Made by a program: the position numbers and the translations under genes. Below, piece after piece: positions 20,875 through 33,097 of a DNA stretch of 64,000 nucleotides (positions are counted from its first letter, which is position 1; every line of letters begins with the position of its first letter). This DNA comes from Azonexaceae bacterium s22 (lineage in GTDB: Bacteria > Pseudomonadota > Gammaproteobacteria > Burkholderiales > Rhodocyclaceae): positions 1-64,000 of the forward strand of contig WYCU01000001.1 of NCBI GenBank assembly GCA_016617495.1, read 5' to 3'. The notes under the pieces were generated by a model that had not been told where the DNA came from, did not search any database, and worked only from the letters and a program-made list of their open reading frames with translations.

Positions 20875-20899
20875 GCCAAACTTAATAAAATAGTTTGGC
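20875..20899 (-). promoter_or_regulatory. Hairpin in the rpsL leader
   Basis: GCCAAACT and AGTTTGGC form a perfect 8-bp stem around a nine-base A/T loop. TTGGAT lies 18 bases upstream of TATTTT within the loop on the - strand, a weak promoter reading. Alternatively this is a 5' mRNA stabiliser. Confidence 0.4.
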
Positions 20900-20970
20900 A
20901 CAATTTTGTTATCCAAAGCGGGAACAATGATTAGCCCCCGCCGACAAAGACCATAAATTTTATGATCTAT

Positions 20971-21001
20971 CAACCCCCATGTCAACGAGGCATGGGGGTT
21001 G
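20971..21001 (-). terminator. Terminator after rpoC
   Basis: CAACCCCCATG (20971-20981) and CATGGGGGTTG (20991-21001) form a perfect 11-bp stem with a nine-base loop, beginning 10 bases after the rpoC stop. Downstream on the - strand the sequence becomes A/T rich rather than a pure T-run. Confidence 0.75.
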
Positions 21002-21010
21002 TTGACCTAG

Positions 21011-24000
21011 TTACACATCCTGTTCCACACTTGGCTCATTCGAAAAAGCCATCGCCTCATCGTTTTGTTTCGCAGCCATATCTTCGCCGAGCGCCTGAGC
21101 TTTGCGGGTACGGTGGTATGCCAACCCAGTACCTGCCGGAATTAGGCGGCCTACGATAACGTTCTCCTTAAGGCCTCGCAATTCATCTCGCTTACCCATG
21201 ATTGCAGCTTCCGTAAGAACACGAGTTGTTTCTTGGAACGAGGCTGCAGAAATAAAGGAGTCAGTCGACAGCGAAGCCTTGGTAATACCTAACAGCATGT
21301 GCTCAAACGTTGCGGGCAACTTGCCTTCGGCAATCACTCGGTCATTCTCGGCGAGCAATTCGGCGCGCTCGACCTGTTCCGACTTAATGAACTTAGTGTC
21401 GCCTGGCTCGACAATGGTAAGGCGGCGCAACATCTGCCGAACGATAACCTCAATATGCTTATCGTTGATCTTCACACCCTGAAGTCGATAAACATCCTGA
21501 ACCTCATCGGTGATGTAGCGAGCCAGTGCCTCAACCCCCTGGAGGCGAAGGATGTCATGCGGATCAGGCTCACCCTCGACGATCTTTTCACCCTTATTCA
21601 CGACTTGGCCATCGTGAACCAGGACATGCTTATCCTTCGGAATCAGGTACTCATGGGTAATACCATCGAGATCGGTAATGATCAAACGCTGTTTACCCTT
21701 GGTGTCCTTACCGAAACTAATCGTCCCGGTAAACTCTGCCAGCACAGAGGCATCCTTCGGGGTACGGGCCTCAAACAACTCCGCAACCCGTGGCAGACCA
21801 CCGGTAATGTCACGGGTCTTTGCAGACTCCTGCGGCATACGCGCCAGCACATCGCCGACACCAACATCTTGTCCATCGACTACAGAAATGATCGAGCCGA
21901 CCTGAAAAGCGATGGAAACCGCGTGATCGCTACCAGCAATTCTCACCTCCTGACCTGCCTCATCCAGGAGCTTAACGACCGGGCGGACACCCTTGGTGGC
22001 TGCCTTCCCACCGCGTTTATGATCAATCACAACCAAGGTGGAAAGACCGGTCACATCATCGACTTGTTTGGCGACCGTAACACCTTCCTCCACGTTCTCG
22101 AATTTCACCTTGCCAGCATATTCGGTGATGATCGGGCGAGTATGAGGATCCCAAGTTGCAAGCTTCGCGCCAGCCTTTACGGCCTTGCCATCGTCAGCGG
22201 CAAGCATAGCGCCGTAAGGTACTTTATGACGCTCTCGTTCGCGACCAAGGTCATCGGTAATAAGGACCTCGCCAGAACGAGAAATGACTACCTTTTCGCC
22301 CTTGGCACTGGTGACATATCGCATATTGGCTGTAAAACGAACCGTACCGGCCGACTTAGCTTCTACCTGCGATGCAACTGCGGCACGCGAGGCTGCGCCG
22401 CCTACGTGGAACGTACGCATCGTCAACTGCGTACCCGGTTCGCCAATTGACTGTGCAGCGATAACGCCGACAGACTCACCGGCATTCACCATGCTGCCTC
22501 GGCCTAGATCGCGGCCATAGCATTTGGCACAAAGACCATAACGGGTTTCACAAGTCAGCGGCGTACGGACCTTGACCTCGTCAATGCCCAGGCGATCGAT
22601 CATTTCAACGAGATCTTCATCAAGCATCGTTCCGGAAAAAATCACAGTTTCCTGCGTTTCCGGATCGACAATGTCTTCACCCGTAACACGGCCGAGAATA
22701 CGTTCCCGCAGCGGCTCAATAACCTCCCCACCCTCAACCAACGCCTTGACGGCAAAACCGTTATTGGTACCACAATCATCTTCCGTAATAACCAGATCTT
22801 GGGTCACATCGACAAGACGACGAGTCAGGTATCCTGAGTTTGCGGTCTTCAAAGCCGTATCGGCCAGACCCTTACGCGCGCCGTGCGTGGAGATGAAGTA
22901 CTGAAGAACGTTCAAGCCTTCGCGGAAGTTGGTCGTAATCGGCGTTTCGATAATCGAGCCGTCCGGCTTCGCCATCAGGCCGCGCATACCAGCCAACTGA
23001 CGAATCTGAGCAGCAGAACCCCGCGCACCGGAGTCCGCCATCATATAAATAGAATTAAAGGAGTCTTGTTTGACCTTGTTGCCGTGGCGGTCAACAACTT
23101 CTTCGTGGCCCAGCTCGTCCATCATGACCTTGGCAACCTGATCGCCGGTGCGCCCCCAGATATCAACGACCTTGTTGTAGCGTTCCCCTTGGGTCACTAG
23201 ACCGTTTGTGTACTGAGTTTCGATTTCCTTAACTTCGGCTTCCGCCGCAGCGATGATTTCGTACTTCTTGGCCGGAACGCGCATGTCGTCAGAGCAGAAG
23301 GAGATACCGGCACGCGTCGCGAGGGCGTAACCATTCTGCATCAACTTGTCGGCAAATACGACTGTTTCCTTAAGGCCGCAGCGACGGAAGGATTCATCGA
23401 TAAGCTTTGAGATTTCCTTCTTTTTGAGCGCCTTATCAATAGCTTTGAAAGGGAGTCCTTTGGGCAGGATACGTGAAAGCAGCGCGCGACCAGCGGTTGT
23501 TTCGACGCGAACCATCCGCTCCTTCCACTCTCCTTCGTTAGCATCCGGCTCATATTGTTTAAGGCGGACGGTAATCCGCGAATGGATATCCAATTCCTTG
23601 ACCGACAGAGCGCGCTCGATTTCCGCAATGTCGGCAAAATACATACCTTCGCCCTTGCCATTGATCTTTTCACGCGTAGCGTAATAGAGCCCGAGAACGA
23701 TATCTTGAGATGGAACGATGATAGGCTGGCCGTTGGCAGGAGACAGCACATTGTTCGACGCTAACATCAGCGTACGCGCTTCCATCTGAGCCTCAAGCGA
23801 CAGCGGCACGTGGACAGCCATCTGGTCACCGTCAAAGTCGGCGTTGAAGGCGGCGCAAACGAGCGGATGAAGCTGAATCGCCTTGCCCTCGATCAGAGTC
23901 GGCTCAAATGCCTGAATACCGAGGCGGTGCAGCGTCGGCGCACGGTTGAGCATGACCGGATGTTCACGGATAACGTCTTCCAGGATATCCCAGACCACGG

Positions 24001-25219
24001 GTTCCTGGCCCTCGACCATCTTCTTGGCCTGCTTGATCGTCGTTGCATAGCCAAGCACTTCAAGCTTGTGGAAGATAAACGGTTTGAACAACTCCAACGC
24101 CATCAGCTTGGGCAGGCCGCACTGATGAAGCTTCAGTTGTGGGCCGACCACGATAACCGAACGTCCGGAATAGTCGACGCGCTTACCGAGCAGATTTTGA
24201 CGGAAACGGCCACCCTTGCCCTTGATCATGTCGGCCAGAGATTTGAGCGGACGTTTGTTAGCGCCGGTCATGGCCTTTCCGCGGCGACCATTGTCGAGCA
24301 AGGAATCAACGGCTTCCTGCAACATGCGCTTTTCGTTGCGCACAATGATTTCCGGGGCCTTCAATTCGAGCAGCCGCTTCAGACGGTTGTTGCGGTTGAT
24401 AACTCGACGGTAGAGGTCGTTCAGGTCGGACGTCGCAAAGCGACCGCCGTCCAGCGGTACCAGAGGGCGCAGGTCTGGCGGCAACACTGGGAGGACTTCC
24501 AAAATCATCCAGTCAGGCTTGATGCCAGACTTCTGGAAAGCTTCGAGCACCTTAAGGCGCTTGGCGAGTTTCTTGTTTTTGGCTTCGGAACCGGTGACTT
24601 CGAGTTCTCCGCGAAGGCTTTCCACCTCGGTGTTCAGATCGAGATTACGGAGAAGTTCCCGAATGCCCTCGGCACCCATCAATGCCTGAAATTCGTCACC
24701 ATGCTCTTCAACCATATCCAAGTACTGCTCTTCCGTAAGCAGCTGGGCACGCTGAAGATTGGAAACCATACCCGGGTCGGTGACAACGTAGGCTTCGAAA
24801 TAGAGCACGCGCTCGATATCGCGTAGCGTCATGTCGAGCACCATACCCAGACGGGAGGGTAGGGATTTGAGGAACCAGATGTGCGCCGTCGGCGACGCCA
24901 GTTCGATGTGCCCCATGCGGTCACGACGAACCTTGGCCAGCGTCACCTCAACGCCGCATTTTTCACAAATGACACCACGATGCTTCAGGCGTTTGTACTT
25001 GCCACACAGACACTCGTAATCCTTGATCGGGCCAAAGATCTTGGCGCAAAACAGACCATCGCGCTCCGGTTTGAAGGTACGGTAGTTAATGGTCTCCGGC
25101 TTCTTGACTTCGCCATAGGACCAAGAACGGATCTTGTCGGGCGAAGCGAGACCGATGGTAATCGCGTCGAATTCTTCCTCGGCGGTTACCTGCTTGAACA
25201 GATCGAGCAATGCTTTCAT
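21011..25219 (-). CDS. rpoC: DNA-directed RNA polymerase subunit beta'
   Basis: This 1402-residue catalytic subunit from [20 protein letters not shown] contains the zinc-binding region [20 protein letters not shown] near residues 70-90. The magnesium-binding NADFDGDQM lies near residue 460, and the bridge helix and trigger loop follow ([20 protein letters not shown]-like block). A reading frame 52 codons longer enters rpoB and is rejected. It follows rpoB by 22 bases. Confidence 0.98.
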   Translation of the reverse strand: MKALLDLFKQVTAEEEFDAITIGLASPDKIRSWSYGEVKKPETINYRTFKPERDGLFCAKIFGPIKDYECLCGKYKRLKHRGVICEKCGVEVTLAKVRRDRMGHIELASPTAHIWFLKSLPSRLGMVLDMTLRDIERVLYFEAYVVTDPGMVSNLQRAQLLTEEQYLDMVEEHGDEFQALMGAEGIRELLRNLDLNTEVESLRGELEVTGSEAKNKKLAKRLKVLEAFQKSGIKPDWMILEVLPVLPPDLRPLVPLDGGRFATSDLNDLYRRVINRNNRLKRLLELKAPEIIVRNEKRMLQEAVDSLLDNGRRGKAMTGANKRPLKSLADMIKGKGGRFRQNLLGKRVDYSGRSVIVVGPQLKLHQCGLPKLMALELFKPFIFHKLEVLGYATTIKQAKKMVEGQEPVVWDILEDVIREHPVMLNRAPTLHRLGIQAFEPTLIEGKAIQLHPLVCAAFNADFDGDQMAVHVPLSLEAQMEARTLMLASNNVLSPANGQPIIVPSQDIVLGLYYATREKINGKGEGMYFADIAEIERALSVKELDIHSRITVRLKQYEPDANEGEWKERMVRVETTAGRALLSRILPKGLPFKAIDKALKKKEISKLIDESFRRCGLKETVVFADKLMQNGYALATRAGISFCSDDMRVPAKKYEIIAAAEAEVKEIETQYTNGLVTQGERYNKVVDIWGRTGDQVAKVMMDELGHEEVVDRHGNKVKQDSFNSIYMMADSGARGSAAQIRQLAGMRGLMAKPDGSIIETPITTNFREGLNVLQYFISTHGARKGLADTALKTANSGYLTRRLVDVTQDLVITEDDCGTNNGFAVKALVEGGEVIEPLRERILGRVTGEDIVDPETQETVIFSGTMLDEDLVEMIDRLGIDEVKVRTPLTCETRYGLCAKCYGRDLGRGSMVNAGESVGVIAAQSIGEPGTQLTMRTFHVGGAASRAAVASQVEAKSAGTVRFTANMRYVTSAKGEKVVISRSGEVLITDDLGRERERHKVPYGAMLAADDGKAVKAGAKLATWDPHTRPIITEYAGKVKFENVEEGVTVAKQVDDVTGLSTLVVIDHKRGGKAATKGVRPVVKLLDEAGQEVRIAGSDHAVSIAFQVGSIISVVDGQDVGVGDVLARMPQESAKTRDITGGLPRVAELFEARTPKDASVLAEFTGTISFGKDTKGKQRLIITDLDGITHEYLIPKDKHVLVHDGQVVNKGEKIVEGEPDPHDILRLQGVEALARYITDEVQDVYRLQGVKINDKHIEVIVRQMLRRLTIVEPGDTKFIKSEQVERAELLAENDRVIAEGKLPATFEHMLLGITKASLSTDSFISAASFQETTRVLTEAAIMGKRDELRGLKENVIVGRLIPAGTGLAYHRTRKAQALGEDMAAKQNDEAMAFSNEPSVEQDV

Positions 25220-25241
25220 CGTTTTACTCCTAAGCCCTGAA

Positions 25242-28200
25242 TCAGTAACGTTCGAGATCGATATCGATCGCCAGCGAACGAATTTCCTTGACCAACACGT
25301 TGAAGGATTCCGGCATGCCGGCATCAATCTTGTGTTCGCCCTTGACGATATTTTCGTAGACCTTGGTCCGGCCATTGACGTCGTCAGACTTCACGGTGAG
25401 CATTTCCTGCAGCACATAGGACGCACCGTAGGCTTCCAGGGCCCATACTTCCATTTCACCGAAACGCTGACCACCGAATTGCGCCTTGCCGCCCAACGGT
25501 TGCTGGGTCACAAGAGAATACGGTCCGGTCGAACGGGCATGCATCTTGTCATCAACCAAGTGATGCAGCTTCAAGAAGTGCATGTAACCTACGGTCACCT
25601 TGCGCTCAAAGGCTTCGCCGGTGCGGCCATCGTACAGCGTCATCTGCCCGGAGGAAGGCATCCCTGCGAGCTCAAGCATGCCCTTAATTTCCTCTTCCTT
25701 TGCACCATCGAAAACTGGCGTCGCGAAAGGAACGCCACCGCGCAGGTTGTGTGCCATTTCGACAACTTCGGAGTCAGTAAGTTCGTCGAGGTTTTCGGCC
25801 TTCCCACTAGAATTGTAAATCTGGTCGAGGAAGCCGCGGATTTCCTGGACATTCGCTTCCCGGCGCAACATGGCGTTGATCTTGTGACCGAGTCCTTTAG
25901 CGGCGAGGCCGAGGTGCACCTCGAGAATCTGCCCCACGTTCATACGCGACGGCACACCAAGCGGGTTAAGAACGATGTCGACCGGATTGCCATCTTCCAT
26001 GTAAGGCATGTCTTCCACCGGCAAGATTCGGGAAACCACACCCTTGTTACCGTGGCGACCGGCCATCTTGTCACCAGGCTGGAGGCGCCGCTTAACGGCC
26101 ACATAGACCTTGACCATTTTCTGAACGCCCGGCGGCAGTTCGTCGCCCTGAGTTAGCTTCTTACGCTTGGCCTCAAAAGCCAAGTCGAAATTCTTTCGTG
26201 CTTGCTCAAGACCGTCCTTGACTTGCTCGAGTTGCTGGGCGATTTCTTCATCCGCGACGCGGATATCGAACCAATGGTGCGGGTCCATACCATCCAGATA
26301 AGACTGCTCGATGGTTGAACCCTTTGCCAGCTTCTTCGGACCACCATTCGCCTTCTTACCGACGATCAAACGACCGACACGCTCGAAAGCATCGCGCTCG
26401 ACGATACGCATCTGGTCGGCCAAGTCCAGCTTGTAGTGACGCAGATGCTCATCAATGATGGATTGGGCGCGCTTGTCGCGTTCGATCCCTTCGCGGGTGA
26501 AGACCTGAACGTCGATTACCGTGCCCGCAATGCCGGACGGCACGCGCAAAGACGTGTCCTTAACGTCGGACGCCTTTTCTCCGAAGATTGCACGCAGGAG
26601 CTTTTCTTCCGGCGTCAGTTGCGTTTCACCCTTCGGCGTCACCTTACCAACCAGTACATCGCCGGCCTGAACCTCGGCGCCGATATAGACGATACCGGAG
26701 TCATCGAGGCGCGAAAGTTGTGCCTCACCAAGAGAAGCGATATCGCGGGTAATTTCCTCTGGGCCAAGCTTGGTATCACGTGCGACGACTGTAAGCTCCT
26801 CGATGTGAATCGAGGTATACCGATCTTCGGCAACGACGCGTTCCGAAATCAGAATCGAGTCTTCAAAGTTGTAGCCGTTCCAGGGCATGAACGCGATCAG
26901 CATATTCTGCCCAAGGGCAAGTTCACCCTTATCGGTCGATGCGCCGTCAGCAACGACGTCGCCACGAGCAATATGATCACCTACCTTCACCATTGGACGC
27001 TGGTTGATATTGGTGTTTTGGTTCGATCGCGTGTACTTGACCAGATTGTAGATATCAACACCAACCTCACCGGCGACGGTTTCGTCGTCATTGACGCGAA
27101 CGACTACGCGTCCGGCATCCACATAATCGACAATACCGCCGCGACGGGCGACAACGGCGGTACCCGAGTCGACGGCCACGGTACGCTCGATTCCAGTACC
27201 GACGAGCGGCTTCTCGGGGCGCAAGCAGGGTACCGCTTGGCGTTGCATGTTGGCCCCCATCAGGGCGCGGTTCGCATCGTCGTGCTCAAGGAACGGGATT
27301 AACGAGGCGGCGACGGAAACAATCTGGCCCGGCGCAACGTCCATGTACTGAACGCGAGAAGGTTCAGACAGGATGGTTTCGCCCTTTTCACGGCAAGTCA
27401 CCAGGTCATCGGAGAGACGGCCGTCAGCATCCAGCGCGGCATTCGCTTGGGCAACGACGTAATTACCCTCTTCGATCGCTGACAGATATTCGATCTCGTT
27501 AGTGACGCAGCCATCGACCACCTTACGGTAGGCCGTTTCGATGAAGCCGTAGTCGTTCACCCGCGCAAACAGAGCCAGCGAGTTAATCAGACCAATATTC
27601 GGGCCTTCCGGAGTTTCAATCGGGCAAACCCGGCCGTAATGGGTCGGATGGACGTCGCGAACTTCAAAGCCAGCGCGCTCGCGCGTCAAACCGCCGGGAC
27701 CGAGGGCCGAAACACGGCGCTTATGCGTGATTTCGGACAGCGGGTTGGTCTGGTCCATAAACTGCGACAATTGACTCGAGCCGAAGAATTCCTTGATCGC
27801 AGCGCTAATCGGTTTGGCGTTGATCAAGTCATGTGGCATCAGATTGTCTGATTCGGCCTGGCTCAGGCGCTCCTTTACAGCACGTTCGACACGGACAAGG
27901 CCGGCACGGAACTGATTCTCTGCCAATTCGCCGACGGAACGGACGCGACGATTGCCAAGGTGATCAATGTCGTCGATTTCGCCTCGGCCGTTACGTAATT
28001 CGACCAAGATCTTGATAACTTCAACGATATCGCGGGGAGACAACGTCAACTGTTCACGTACTTCGGCTGTCACGCCGACCGGCTTCAGCTTTGCGGCCAG
28101 TGCCTCAGCGTCAGCCAGCGGAATGTTTTCGGCGATGGAACGGGCGCCGTACGGCAACAGGCTGACCAAATCCTGAATGGCCGCCAGGGGTTGGCCAGCA

Positions 28201-29525
28201 GCCTCGGCGAAGTTTTTCAGCGCCGCTTCCGCACGCGAAGCCAGTGACTTGACCAGTACCTTGTATTCGATGACACCTGGCCGCGAAAGGCGGCGATTGA
28301 ATTTCATCCGGCCCACAACCGAGAGGTCGTAGCGCTCGTCAGAATAGAACAGCCCGTTGAACAGGATTTCAACAGCCTCCTCCGTCGGCGGCTCGCCTGG
28401 ACGCATCATGCGATAGATGGCAATACGTGCCGCTTGGCGGGAAGCCGTTTCGTCCGAACGCAGCGTATTGGAAATAAACGCGCCGCGGTCAAGGTCGTTG
28501 GTGTAGAGAGTTTCGAGTTTGGTAACGCCAGCATCACGCAGTTTTGCGAGCACCGTTTCGGAAACTTCGTCGTTGGCGTTAGCAACGATTTCTCCGGTTT
28601 CGGGATCAACCACATTTTTCGCGACCACGCGGCCCAACAGAAAATCTTCCGGTACCGTCAACTGAGTTAACCCGGCAGATGCGATATCACGGATGTGCTT
28701 GGCAGTAATGCGCTTGTCCTTGGCGACAATAACCTTGCCATCCGGTGCCACGAAGTCGAACCGTGCCACTTCACCGCGCAGGCGCTCAGGAACCGGGACG
28801 AATTCGACCTTTTCCTGCCCAATCAGGAAGGTATCGAACTCGAAAAATTGGGCCAGAATTTCCTCTGCAGACATGCCAATGGCTTTGAGCAGTGTGGTCA
28901 CCGGCATTTTGCGGCGGCGGTCGACGCGAAAATATAGGGTATCCTTGGGGTCAAACTCGAAGTCGAGCCAAGAACCGCGGTAAGGAATCACGCGAGCAGA
29001 AAACAGTAGCTTGCCCGAGCTATGGGTCTTGCCGCGGTCATGCTCGAAAAAGACACCCGGCGAGCGATGCAACTGGGAAACGATGACCCGCTCCGTACCA
29101 TTGATTACGAAAGAGCCGTTATCGGTCATCAAGGGAATTTCTCCCATGTAGACCTCTTGCTCCTTGACCTCCTTGACGGTATCTGGCGCCTCGCGATCCA
29201 TAATGATCAGGCGCACTTTCGCGCGCAGGGACGACGCAAAGGTAAGACCGCGTTGTTGGCACTCGGTCACATCAAAAGCCGGTTCGCCAAGCGTGTAGCT
29301 GACAAACTCCAAGCGAGCGTTTCCGGAATGCGAAACGATCGGAAAAATGGAAGTAAACGCCGCCTGCAGCCCTTGATTTCTGCGAATTTCACCAGGAACA
29401 GAATCCTGGAGGAATTCCTTGAAGGACTGCAGTTGGGTAGCAAGCAGATAAGGCACGTCAAGCACGCTGGCGCGCTTGGCGAAGCTCTTGCGGATGCGTT
29501 TCTTCTCGGTGAAGGAGTAGGTCAT
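25242..29525 (-). CDS. rpoB: DNA-directed RNA polymerase subunit beta
   Basis: This 1427-residue subunit ([20 protein letters not shown]) is longer than the 1342 residues of E. coli. The rifampicin region ([20 protein letters not shown] then [11 protein letters not shown]) keeps the wild-type Q, D, H and S contacts. With beta' it forms the polymerase active-site cleft. Two strong RNA structures precede it in the 208-base gap after rplL. Confidence 0.98.
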   Translation of the reverse strand: MTYSFTEKKRIRKSFAKRASVLDVPYLLATQLQSFKEFLQDSVPGEIRRNQGLQAAFTSIFPIVSHSGNARLEFVSYTLGEPAFDVTECQQRGLTFASSLRAKVRLIIMDREAPDTVKEVKEQEVYMGEIPLMTDNGSFVINGTERVIVSQLHRSPGVFFEHDRGKTHSSGKLLFSARVIPYRGSWLDFEFDPKDTLYFRVDRRRKMPVTTLLKAIGMSAEEILAQFFEFDTFLIGQEKVEFVPVPERLRGEVARFDFVAPDGKVIVAKDKRITAKHIRDIASAGLTQLTVPEDFLLGRVVAKNVVDPETGEIVANANDEVSETVLAKLRDAGVTKLETLYTNDLDRGAFISNTLRSDETASRQAARIAIYRMMRPGEPPTEEAVEILFNGLFYSDERYDLSVVGRMKFNRRLSRPGVIEYKVLVKSLASRAEAALKNFAEAAGQPLAAIQDLVSLLPYGARSIAENIPLADAEALAAKLKPVGVTAEVREQLTLSPRDIVEVIKILVELRNGRGEIDDIDHLGNRRVRSVGELAENQFRAGLVRVERAVKERLSQAESDNLMPHDLINAKPISAAIKEFFGSSQLSQFMDQTNPLSEITHKRRVSALGPGGLTRERAGFEVRDVHPTHYGRVCPIETPEGPNIGLINSLALFARVNDYGFIETAYRKVVDGCVTNEIEYLSAIEEGNYVVAQANAALDADGRLSDDLVTCREKGETILSEPSRVQYMDVAPGQIVSVAASLIPFLEHDDANRALMGANMQRQAVPCLRPEKPLVGTGIERTVAVDSGTAVVARRGGIVDYVDAGRVVVRVNDDETVAGEVGVDIYNLVKYTRSNQNTNINQRPMVKVGDHIARGDVVADGASTDKGELALGQNMLIAFMPWNGYNFEDSILISERVVAEDRYTSIHIEELTVVARDTKLGPEEITRDIASLGEAQLSRLDDSGIVYIGAEVQAGDVLVGKVTPKGETQLTPEEKLLRAIFGEKASDVKDTSLRVPSGIAGTVIDVQVFTREGIERDKRAQSIIDEHLRHYKLDLADQMRIVERDAFERVGRLIVGKKANGGPKKLAKGSTIEQSYLDGMDPHHWFDIRVADEEIAQQLEQVKDGLEQARKNFDLAFEAKRKKLTQGDELPPGVQKMVKVYVAVKRRLQPGDKMAGRHGNKGVVSRILPVEDMPYMEDGNPVDIVLNPLGVPSRMNVGQILEVHLGLAAKGLGHKINAMLRREANVQEIRGFLDQIYNSSGKAENLDELTDSEVVEMAHNLRGGVPFATPVFDGAKEEEIKGMLELAGMPSSGQMTLYDGRTGEAFERKVTVGYMHFLKLHHLVDDKMHARSTGPYSLVTQQPLGGKAQFGGQRFGEMEVWALEAYGASYVLQEMLTVKSDDVNGRTKVYENIVKGEHKIDAGMPESFNVLVKEIRSLAIDIDLERY

Positions 29526-29570
29526 GGTAACTCCGTGAGGATGGGATCAAGCGTTGGACCTGAACAAGCA

Positions 29571-29630
29571 GGCAAACGCAAACAGCCTCTCCAGCCAAGA
29601 AGGGCTTGAAAAGGGCGGTTTGCGTTTGCC
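29571..29630 (-). promoter_or_regulatory. Long stem before rpoB, possible RNase III site
   Basis: GGCAAACGCAAAC (29571-29583) and GTTTGCGTTTGCC (29618-29630) are perfect 13-base complements enclosing 34 bases. The position, between rplL and rpoB and close to the rpoB start, matches the RNase III processing hairpin known from E. coli; cleavage is inference. Confidence 0.55.
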
Positions 29631-29691
29631 AACAGGGCTGTTCTCAATGTCCGAAATCGCGTGTGTGAAACCTGTATTACAAAGCACAAAA

Positions 29692-29717
29692 GGGCTGGTG
29701 GCGAAAACCACCAGCCC
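29692..29717 (-). terminator. rplL-rpoB attenuator
   Basis: On the - strand GGGCTGGTGG, six-base loop, CCACCAGCCC, then TTTTGTG. The stem is 10 bp and perfect. It lies 17 bases after the rplL stop and would lower polymerase read-through from the ribosomal protein genes into rpoBC. Confidence 0.8.
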
Positions 29718-29733
29718 ATTAGCTTCTGAATTA

Positions 29734-30105
29734 TTACTTGAGCTCGACCTTGGCGCCAGCATCCTCAAGTTGCTTCTTGAGGGCTTCTGCATCGGCCTTC
29801 GGCAGACCTTCCTTGACGGGCTTCGGCGCACCATCAACCAGATCCTTGGCTTCCTTGAGGCCCAAGCCAGTAGCGGCACGAACGACCTTGATGACTTCAA
29901 CCTTCTTGTCACCGGCAGCTGCCAGAACAACGGTGAAATCGGTCTTCTCTTCGGCAGCCGGGGCTGCACCGCCGGCAGGGCCAGCGACTGCAACGGCAGC
30001 AGCGGAAACGCCAAACTTCTCTTCGAATGCCTTGACCAGGTCATTCAGTTCCATAACGGTAAGGGCGCCAACGGCTTCCAGGATATCTTCTTTGCTAATT
30101 GCCAT
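29734..30105 (-). CDS. rplL: 50S ribosomal protein L7/L12
   Basis: This 123-residue acidic stalk protein ([20 protein letters not shown]) has a dimerising amino-terminal domain, an Ala-rich hinge near residues 36-52 and a factor-binding C-terminal domain ([20 protein letters not shown]). It is followed by the attenuator at 29692. Confidence 0.98.
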   Translation of the reverse strand: MAISKEDILEAVGALTVMELNDLVKAFEEKFGVSAAAVAVAGPAGGAAPAAEEKTDFTVVLAAAGDKKVEVIKVVRAATGLGLKEAKDLVDGAPKPVKEGLPKADAEALKKQLEDAGAKVELK

Positions 30106-30143
30106 TTCAAACTACTCCTAATTCGGTTCGTATGCGGTAGGGA

Positions 30144-30644
30144 TCAAGCGGCCGCTTCTTCTTCGCGCTTCTTCGCCAGGGCATCCACGGCGCGGACGAA
30201 GCCGGCAACAGGAGCTTGCATGACGTAGAGAAGCTTGGAGAGGAGCTCTTCGCGGCTCGGGATAGAGGCAAGCGCCTGCACACCGGCCTTGTCGAGGACG
30301 TTACCGGCATAACTACCGGCTTTGAGCACCAGCTTGTCATTGGTTTTTGCGAAGTCGTGAAGAACCTTCGCGGCTGCCACCGGATCGGCGGAGATGCTGT
30401 AGATCAGCGGACCGACCATCTGGTCAGCCAAACCGGCAAACGGGGTACCGGCTACCGCACGACGCACCAAGGTATTTTTCAGCACGCGCAGATACACACC
30501 AGACTCGCGAGCCTTTTTACGCAACACGGTGAGATCACCCACCTCAATGCCACGATATTCGGCAACCGCAATCGTCTGGGCGTTGGCCACTTGTGCCGAC
30601 ACCTCAGCTACGACAGCTTTTTTGTCGTTCAGATTGAGACCCAC
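30144..30644 (-). CDS. rplJ: 50S ribosomal protein L10
   Basis: This 166-residue stalk base protein ([20 protein letters not shown]) starts with GTG at 30642-30644 behind a strong AAAGGAGGAAAG. L10 with L12 controls its own mRNA in other bacteria. The 222-base upstream gap contains two hairpins consistent with an L10 leader. Confidence 0.97.
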   Translation of the reverse strand: MGLNLNDKKAVVAEVSAQVANAQTIAVAEYRGIEVGDLTVLRKKARESGVYLRVLKNTLVRRAVAGTPFAGLADQMVGPLIYSISADPVAAAKVLHDFAKTNDKLVLKAGSYAGNVLDKAGVQALASIPSREELLSKLLYVMQAPVAGFVRAVDALAKKREEEAAA

Positions 30645-30866
30645 GGGTCTTTCCTCCTTTCAAGTCATAACGCGGTGAAAATATTTCACCGCACCTACGG
30701 CGACCTGAACCAGAAGCTTCACTGCCATTTCGGACAGAAGAAATCCTGTTCGGGAACACCGTCTGCGCAGGATGCTTACGCGATTAAGCGCTGTTTCCAG
30801 CCCACCTGCGGTCTTTGACGATCCCCAACCCGGCAATGAGTCACCGGGCTGGAGCCCAAAGTACTG
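30645..30866 (-). promoter_or_regulatory. rplJ leader region (probable L10 autoregulatory leader)
   Basis: This 222-base gene-free stretch lies between rplA and rplJ. It contains a 9-bp perfect hairpin GCGGTGAAA/TTTCACCGC (30672-30692), 27 bases before the start codon. A second hairpin at about 30828-30850 (AGCCCGG/CCGGGTT with one G-T pair) lies just after rplA. Position matches the family of L10 leaders; I could not confirm the kink-turn by eye. Confidence 0.5.
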
Positions 30867-31562
30867 TTAGCCAAACAAGGTGGCTTGATCGACGCGAACG
30901 CCCGGACCCATCGTAGCGGAGACGGCAACCTTCTTCAGGTATTGTCCCTTGGAGGAGGCTGGCTTGGCCTTGTTGAGGGCCTCAATCAACGCCTTGAGAT
31001 TGGTCTGTAGATTCTCAACCGAGAACGATGCGCGGCCGATAGTAGCGTGAATGATGCCGGCCTTGTCAGTGCGGTACTGAACCTGACCCGCCTTCGCATT
31101 CTTGACGGCCGTAGCGACGTCCATGGTCACCGTCCCGACCTTAGGGTTCGGCATCAGACCACGCGGACCGAGCACTTGACCGAGTTGGCCAACCACCTTC
31201 ATCGCATCCGGGGTTGCGATTACAACATCAAAGTTCAGGTTGCCGCCCTTGACCTCGGCAGCCAGATCGTCGAAGCCAACGATGTCGGCACCTGCGGCCT
31301 TGGCAGCCTCGGCTTTGTCGCCTTGGGCGAACACGGCAACACGAACACTCTTGCCAGTCCCGGCAGGGAGCACAACCGAGCCGCGAACGACCTGATCCGA
31401 TTTACGCGCATCGACGCCCAAATTGACAGCAACATCAATCGACTCGTCAAATTTGGCCGTTGCGGTTTCTTTGGCCAGCGCGAGCGCCTCTTGAACCGGG
31501 TAGAGCTTCTGGGGAACGATTTTCCCCTCGAGTGCTTTTTGCTTCTTGGTAAGTTTTGCCAT
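30867..31562 (-). CDS. rplA: 50S ribosomal protein L1
   Basis: This 231-residue L1 stalk protein from [20 protein letters not shown] assists release of deacylated tRNA and is the usual repressor of rplKA. The ATG at 31560-31562 is the family start; two codons further upstream (MI-) is less likely. The [19 protein letters not shown] block is near residues 137-155. Confidence 0.97.
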   Translation of the reverse strand: MAKLTKKQKALEGKIVPQKLYPVQEALALAKETATAKFDESIDVAVNLGVDARKSDQVVRGSVVLPAGTGKSVRVAVFAQGDKAEAAKAAGADIVGFDDLAAEVKGGNLNFDVVIATPDAMKVVGQLGQVLGPRGLMPNPKVGTVTMDVATAVKNAKAGQVQYRTDKAGIIHATIGRASFSVENLQTNLKALIEALNKAKPASSKGQYLKKVAVSATMGPGVRVDQATLFG

Positions 31563-31564
31563 GA

Positions 31565-31996
31565 TCAAAGACCCTCCACCGTCACACCCATCGAACGGGC
31601 AGACCCGGCAATGGTGCGAACAGCCGCTTCAAGATCGGCTGCAGTGAGATCCGGCTGCTTCGTTTTGGCGATTTCCTCGGCCTGAGCACGAGTGATCTTG
31701 CCGACCTTGTCCGTATGCGGCTTAGCAGAACCGGACTTGATGCCAGCCGCCTTTTTAATGAGGATCGTGGCCGGCGGGGTCTTCATCACGAACGTGAAGG
31801 ACTTATCCGCATAAGCGGTAATCACAACAGGAATCGGCAAACCCGGCTCTACGCCTTGGGTCTGGGCGTTGAACGCCTTACAGAATTCCATGATGTTCAA
31901 ACCACGCTGACCCAGCGCAGGACCGATCGGAGGCGACGGGTTCGCCTTCCCAGCCGGCACTTGCAGCTTGATGTAGCCTACAATTTTCTTGGCCAT
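31565..31996 (-). CDS. rplK: 50S ribosomal protein L11
   Basis: This 143-residue GTPase-centre protein ([20 protein letters not shown]) has the proline pair region [20 protein letters not shown] that contacts EF-G. It is 2 bases upstream of rplA. In the 105 bases between nusG and rplK a GGTCGAA/TTCGACC hairpin (32064-32088) is present. Confidence 0.98.
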   Translation of the reverse strand: MAKKIVGYIKLQVPAGKANPSPPIGPALGQRGLNIMEFCKAFNAQTQGVEPGLPIPVVITAYADKSFTFVMKTPPATILIKKAAGIKSGSAKPHTDKVGKITRAQAEEIAKTKQPDLTAADLEAAVRTIAGSARSMGVTVEGL

Positions 31997-32063
31997 GTTA
32001 ACTCCAGTTTATGAGTAGTAACGCGCACTGCCGGTCATATCTGACACAGCCGCACGCTCCTCG

Positions 32064-32088
32064 GGTCGAACTCGACAGGGCTTCGACC
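32064..32088 (-). promoter_or_regulatory. Hairpin in the rplK leader
   Basis: GGTCGAA (32064-32070) and TTCGACC (32082-32088) form a 7-bp stem in the 105 bases between nusG and rplK. The region is where L1 feedback acts in other bacteria, but I see no clear match to the L1 rRNA site, so it may be only a weak terminator or processing signal. Confidence 0.35.
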
Positions 32089-32101
32089 TTGCCCTTTTCC
32101 T

Positions 32102-32635
32102 TTAGGCCTTTTCGACCTGTGCAAATTCCAATTCAACCGGTGTTGCACGACCGAAGATGGTTACAGTAACGCGCAAACGATTCTTCTCGTAGTTCACGTC
32201 CTCGACCGAACCATGGAAGTCAGTAAACGGCCCTTCCTTGACACGAACGACTTCACCAACCTCAAACAACACTTTAGGCCGCGGCTTCTCCACGCCTTCC
32301 TGCATCTGCTGCATGATCTTTTCGACTTCCTTTTCGGAAATCGGGGTCGGGCGATTTGCGGTGCCACCGACGAAACCTGTCACCTTTGGCGTGTTCTTTA
32401 CCAAATGCCAAGTATCGTCATCCATTTCCATTTCACAGAGCACGTAGCCCGGAAAAAACTTCCGCTCGGAGATGGATTTTTGACCACTCTTCATCTCAAC
32501 CACTTCTTCAACCGGCACGAGAATACGACCGAATTTTTCCTGCATACCCAAGCGGTTGATGCGTTCCTGAATGGCACGCATTACGCTTTTCTCGAAGCCG
32601 GAATAGGCATGGACGACATACCAACGCTTGCTCAT
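32102..32635 (-). CDS. nusG: Transcription termination/antitermination factor NusG
   Basis: This 177-residue protein from [20 protein letters not shown] has the NGN domain (1-115) and a C-terminal KOW domain ([20 protein letters not shown]). It links RNA polymerase to Rho or S10. The start at 32635 overlaps the secE stop by 4 bases; a longer start inside secE is rejected. Confidence 0.98.
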   Translation of the reverse strand: MSKRWYVVHAYSGFEKSVMRAIQERINRLGMQEKFGRILVPVEEVVEMKSGQKSISERKFFPGYVLCEMEMDDDTWHLVKNTPKVTGFVGGTANRPTPISEKEVEKIMQQMQEGVEKPRPKVLFEVGEVVRVKEGPFTDFHGSVEDVNYEKNRLRVTVTIFGRATPVELEFAQVEKA

Positions 32636-32985
32636 GATTTCTTCCAACCCAACACGAGATCATAAAGAACCCACTCAAGGCTCTTGTCAGTCAGATAAAG
32701 GAAGACCGCCATGATCACCACAAAGGCGAACACAGCACCGGTCGTCTGCAACGTTTCCTTACGGGAAGGCCAGACGACCTTTTTTGCCTCGATTACCGCA
32801 TCGTTGGCAAACGCAACGAATTGCTCACCCTGTTCCGTCTTCCAGGCAATCGCGACAGCAAGGCCCAAGCCCACCAAAACAGCCAGAACGCGAACAATAG
32901 TCGCCTGCTCTGAAAGCACATAGAATCCAGCCACGCCACCCGCCAGAACCAGCAGCGCCAGCGCGAACTTGATTTTGTCAGCCAT
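32632..32985 (-). CDS. secE: Preprotein translocase subunit SecE
   Basis: This 117-residue membrane protein ([20 protein letters not shown]) has three membrane segments. The conserved cytoplasmic helix [19 protein letters not shown] near residues 71-89 clamps SecY. The start is at CAT 32983-32985. A reading frame continuing upstream runs through the tRNA-Trp gene and is not coding. The E. coli-like three-segment form is longer than the single-segment SecE of many bacteria. Confidence 0.96.
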   Translation of the reverse strand: MADKIKFALALLVLAGGVAGFYVLSEQATIVRVLAVLVGLGLAVAIAWKTEQGEQFVAFANDAVIEAKKVVWPSRKETLQTTGAVFAFVVIMAVFLYLTDKSLEWVLYDLVLGWKKS

Positions 32986-33007
32986 GAAGTTGCGACACTT
33001 TAAAGAG

Positions 33008-33083
33008 TGGCAGGGGCGGAGGGAATCGAACCCCCGACCTTCGGTTTTGGAAACCGGCGCTCTACCAATTGAGCTACACCCCT
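33008..33083 (-). tRNA. trnW: tRNA-Trp (CCA)
   Basis: A 76-base cloverleaf with AGGGGTG/CGCCCCT acceptor stem, D-loop GCTCAATTGGTAGAGC, anticodon loop TTCCAAA (CCA) and T-arm GGGGGTTCGATTCCCTC. The CCA end is encoded (TGG at 33008-33010). It lies between tuf and secE, as in many proteobacteria. Confidence 0.97.
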
Positions 33084-33097
33084 GCAGGGGATAAACC

